Assembly (NCBI GenBank): GCA_030844625.1
Contig: JAUUNJ010000125.1
Location: 1 to 7,238, forward strand
Reading direction: 5' to 3'
Source: Roseburia sp.
Lineage (GTDB): Bacteria > Bacillota > Clostridia > Lachnospirales > Lachnospiraceae
DNA: 7,238 nucleotides
Of this stretch, positions 5,318-7,238 are shown one piece after another. Position 1 is the stretch's first letter; every line of letters begins with the position of its first letter. The notes beneath the pieces are model-generated. The model had not been told where the DNA came from. It saw only the letters and a list, made by a program, of their open reading frames with translations, and made no database searches. The translations under genes were made by a program, and so were the position numbers.

Positions 5318-7112
5318 GATTTACCGCCTCCTTTTTCTCAGTTCCCAAGGACCATTTTTTCGCTCCCACATGGGCGTTCCACATGTCGCGGTACAATGGG
5401 CAGTTCTCAAGAAGTTCCTCCTGACATCCCCGGGCATAAATTTCACCGTTCTTTAACACAACAATATTATCCGCATTTTTTATTGTGGAAAGCCTATGGG
5501 CAATAACCAGCAGTGTTTTTCCCCTGGCAAGTTCTTTAATACTTTTTTGGATTTTATCTTCATTTTCAGGATCGGTGAATGCCGTAGCCTCGTCTAGGAT
5601 GATGACCGGAGCATTTTTTAATATCATTCTGGCAATGGCAATTCTTTGTTTCTCGCCACCGGAAAGTCTTTTTCCTGCCTCTCCTGCCGGGGTATCATAC
5701 CCCTTTGGAAGTTGCTCTATAAATTCTCTGCACTGAGCTGCCTCTGCTGCTGCATAAACCTCTGCATCACTTGCCTTTGGATTTCCCATTCGAATATTTT
5801 CTTTTAAGGAACAACGAAACAGGAAATTGTCCTGTGACACAAAGCTGACAGTATCCGCTAACTGTGATAATGGCATATCTTTAATATTGACGCCTCCAAT
5901 CCGAATACTTCCCTCTGTCACATCATAAAATCTTGAAATCAGTTTTGCCACCGTGGATTTACCTCCCCCTGATGGTCCCACTAACGCCGTAAAGCTGCCC
6001 CTTGGAAGCTTTAGATCAATTCCATGAAGCACTTCATTTTCTTCATAAGAAAAATGTACGTTTTTAAGTTCCACATTAAAGTCTTTTAATTTTACATTTT
6101 GTTTCTTTTCGGGAAGCGGTTGCATTTCCAGATATTCCTGTAATTCTTCCACTGTCAACTGTATTTTTTTCATCTCATTGGCAAACACCTCAAGTTTTGC
6201 TAGGGAACCCACCATTGACATAGAAAGCATAACTGCAAGTGCTGCCTGGGGCGTTGTGATTGTTCCCTTTGCTCCAAGCAATAATGCCACCGGCAAAACC
6301 CCCAACAAGGTAGACGGGAACAGTGCAAATGCCAACTTCATTGTTACCCAAGTAGAGGAAAGCCATTTAATAACAAAGGTCCTGTAATTTAAAATAGCAG
6401 AGGAAAACTTTTCATAAGATTGCCCTGTTCTGCCAAATGCCTTTATGACTTCAATCCCTTCTACATATTCCACAATGTTACTATTCATCTGTGCGACAGC
6501 CTGGTTATATTTGTCAAAATTATTCCCACTGATTTGAAATGTCAGTCCCATACAGATTATAGAGAGGGGAAAAGTGACCAAAGATGCAAGAAACAAACGC
6601 CAATCTATGCAGACAAGCGCAATCATGCTCACAATGGGTAAAACAATATGTCCACTTCCCTCCGGCACCATATGTGCCAGCGGTGGTTCAATATCCTCGA
6701 TTTTATCCATCATAATGCTTTTAATTTCTCCAATGCTGTGTTTTGTCACTTCCCCAAGAGGTGCGTGCAAAAACCGGTCTGCCACACGATTGCGCAGTCC
6801 CTCCAGAATATGATACGCTGCATAATGGCTTGCCGTTGTAGATAAGCCAAAACATACTACCTTTAACACATATGCTGCAAATGCCCACAGGCTCCAGAAG
6901 AAAATTTCCTGTGTTGTAACAGTCCCATTTAGGAACAGACAGATTACCCGGTAAAAACAGTAAAAGGGGACAAGTCCTGATGTGACACTGAGTACCGATA
7001 AAATAACGGATAAAATCAGTTTTGCTTTACTCTCCCTTGCATAAGACAGAAGACATGACAGAAAATTCTTATCTTTTGTCCTTTCTCCCTGAGACAAATT
7101 TTGTTGATTCAT
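5310..7112 (-). CDS. Half-size ABC transporter, first subunit of the right-hand pair
   Basis: This is a complete 600-aa half-transporter in the inner membrane. Hydrophobic spans near 32-60, 70-92, 153-195 and 255-305 build the exporter-fold domain. The nucleotide-binding domain starts near 347. The A-loop is FSYEE (354-358), Walker A GPSGGGKST (379-387), Q-loop glutamine 427, LSGGE 483-487, Walker B VIILDE 503-508 and H-loop histidine 539, so it should be catalytically competent. The D-loop region is AFTDPENE, and the membrane domain carries LAHMVPE (145-151). Both resemble the YbtP/IrtA branch. The truncated gene at 1..1186 is a near relative. The start at 7112 has AAAGGAG seven bases upstream. 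The stop codon lies inside the following ABC gene. Expression should depend on the promoter and palindrome at 7137..7178. Whether the pair exports drugs or imports a metallophore cannot be decided here. Confidence 0.
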   Translation of the reverse strand: MNQQNLSQGERTKDKNFLSCLLSYARESKAKLILSVILSVLSVTSGLVPFYCFYRVICLFLNGTVTTQEIFFWSLWAFAAYVLKVVCFGLSTTASHYAAYHILEGLRNRVADRFLHAPLGEVTKHSIGEIKSIMMDKIEDIEPPLAHMVPEGSGHIVLPIVSMIALVCIDWRLFLASLVTFPLSIICMGLTFQISGNNFDKYNQAVAQMNSNIVEYVEGIEVIKAFGRTGQSYEKFSSAILNYRTFVIKWLSSTWVTMKLAFALFPSTLLGVLPVALLLGAKGTITTPQAALAVMLSMSMVGSLAKLEVFANEMKKIQLTVEELQEYLEMQPLPEKKQNVKLKDFNVELKNVHFSYEENEVLHGIDLKLPRGSFTALVGPSGGGKSTVAKLISRFYDVTEGSIRIGGVNIKDMPLSQLADTVSFVSQDNFLFRCSLKENIRMGNPKASDAEVYAAAEAAQCREFIEQLPKGYDTPAGEAGKRLSGGEKQRIAIARMILKNAPVIILDEATAFTDPENEDKIQKSIKELARGKTLLVIAHRLSTIKNADNIVVLKNGEIYARGCQEELLENCPLYRDMWNAHVGAKKWSLGTEKKEAVNHV

Positions 7113-7136
7113 ATATAAACTCCTTTCGTTTTATAA

Positions 7137-7172
7137 AATAAGAGCGGTTAGTTTCCGCTAACCGCTCTTATT
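7137..7172. promoter_or_regulatory. 36-bp palindrome containing the third GTTAG-N6-CTAAC box
   Basis: Perfect 15-bp arms (7137..7151 and 7158..7172) flank a six-base loop, with the core GTTAG-TTTCCG-CTAAC at 7147..7162. Its right arm overlaps the -10 of the promoter at 7170..7178, so a transcript from that promoter would start inside it. That favours an operator. The GC-rich stem followed on the minus strand by TTATTTTAT could equally end transcription from a gene to the right. The two roles are compatible. Confidence 0.
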
Positions 7173-7178
7173 ATAACA
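7170..7178 (-). promoter_or_regulatory. Extended -10 promoter of the right-hand ABC pair
   Basis: The minus strand reads TGTTATAAT, a full extended -10 (TGn plus TATAAT). The -35 is weak (CAGAAA at 17-bp spacing), as is common for extended -10 promoters. The predicted start, near 7163, falls in the palindrome. The element also contains one TATAACA sequence like the half-site of the TetR operators, without its mirror half. Confidence 0.
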
Positions 7179-7238
7179 ACTTCCTTTTTTCTTTTCTGTC
7201 CCATCCCGTTTCTTTGGTCCCGATTGGACAACAATATT

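Noticed and set aside
5187..5456. Plus-strand open frame of 89 codons opposite the ABC gene junction
   Set aside because: It is antisense to two well-supported overlapping ABC genes, with no ribosome site and no recognisable domain. Other plus-strand frames inside the genes were rejected for the same reason.
7172..7178. TetR half-site TATAACA at the right-hand promoter as a second TetR operator
   Set aside because: The mirror half TGTTATA is absent at the required spacing, and the bases are already explained by the extended -10.

Overview
The window is a compact stretch of AT-rich Firmicutes-type chromosome. It most likely comes from an anaerobic Clostridia/Lachnospiraceae-like organism, judging from strong AGGAGG ribosome sites, sigma-A promoters, a low-GC code and the protein families. 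That assignment is inference from style, not from a marker gene. All six recognisable genes lie on the minus strand and are read from right to left.

Layout in transcription order. At the right edge a promoter with an extended -10 (TGTTATAAT) sits against a 36-bp palindrome. It drives two half-size ABC transporters: a 600-aa subunit (5310..7112) and a 583-aa subunit (3566..5317), whose reading frames overlap by 8 bp. A 160-bp gap holds a second promoter. It leads into a class I SAM-dependent methyltransferase (2809..3405) and, 22 bp later, a GNAT acetyltransferase (2187..2786). A strong hairpin terminator closes this part. A third unit then starts from a TTGACA promoter embedded in three adjacent inverted repeats: a TetR-family repressor (1360..1983, GTG start), followed by a third half-ABC transporter (1..1186) that is cut by the left edge.

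The two transporter groups look like paralogues. The truncated left subunit and the 600-aa right subunit share the same coupling-region and linker motifs, so a partner for the left one is expected just outside the window. In fold they are heterodimeric type IV (exporter-fold) half-transporters. Several details resemble the siderophore-importing YbtPQ/IrtAB branch: an AH-x-x-PE motif in the membrane domain and a DPENE D-loop region in place of SALD. Both drug export and metallophore handling remain possible.

The main observation of the hunt is a shared operator-like element, RTTAG-N6-CTAAC. It occurs three times, each time 7 to 10 bp downstream of a candidate -10 and upstream of a different unit (left ABC gene, methyltransferase, right ABC pair). 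It resembles half-sites of DtxR/IdeR-type metal-responsive repressors. Together with the transporter subfamily it suggests a small metal-responsive regulon, with one arm also under TetR control. I see no CRISPR array, insertion sequence, tRNA or rRNA.
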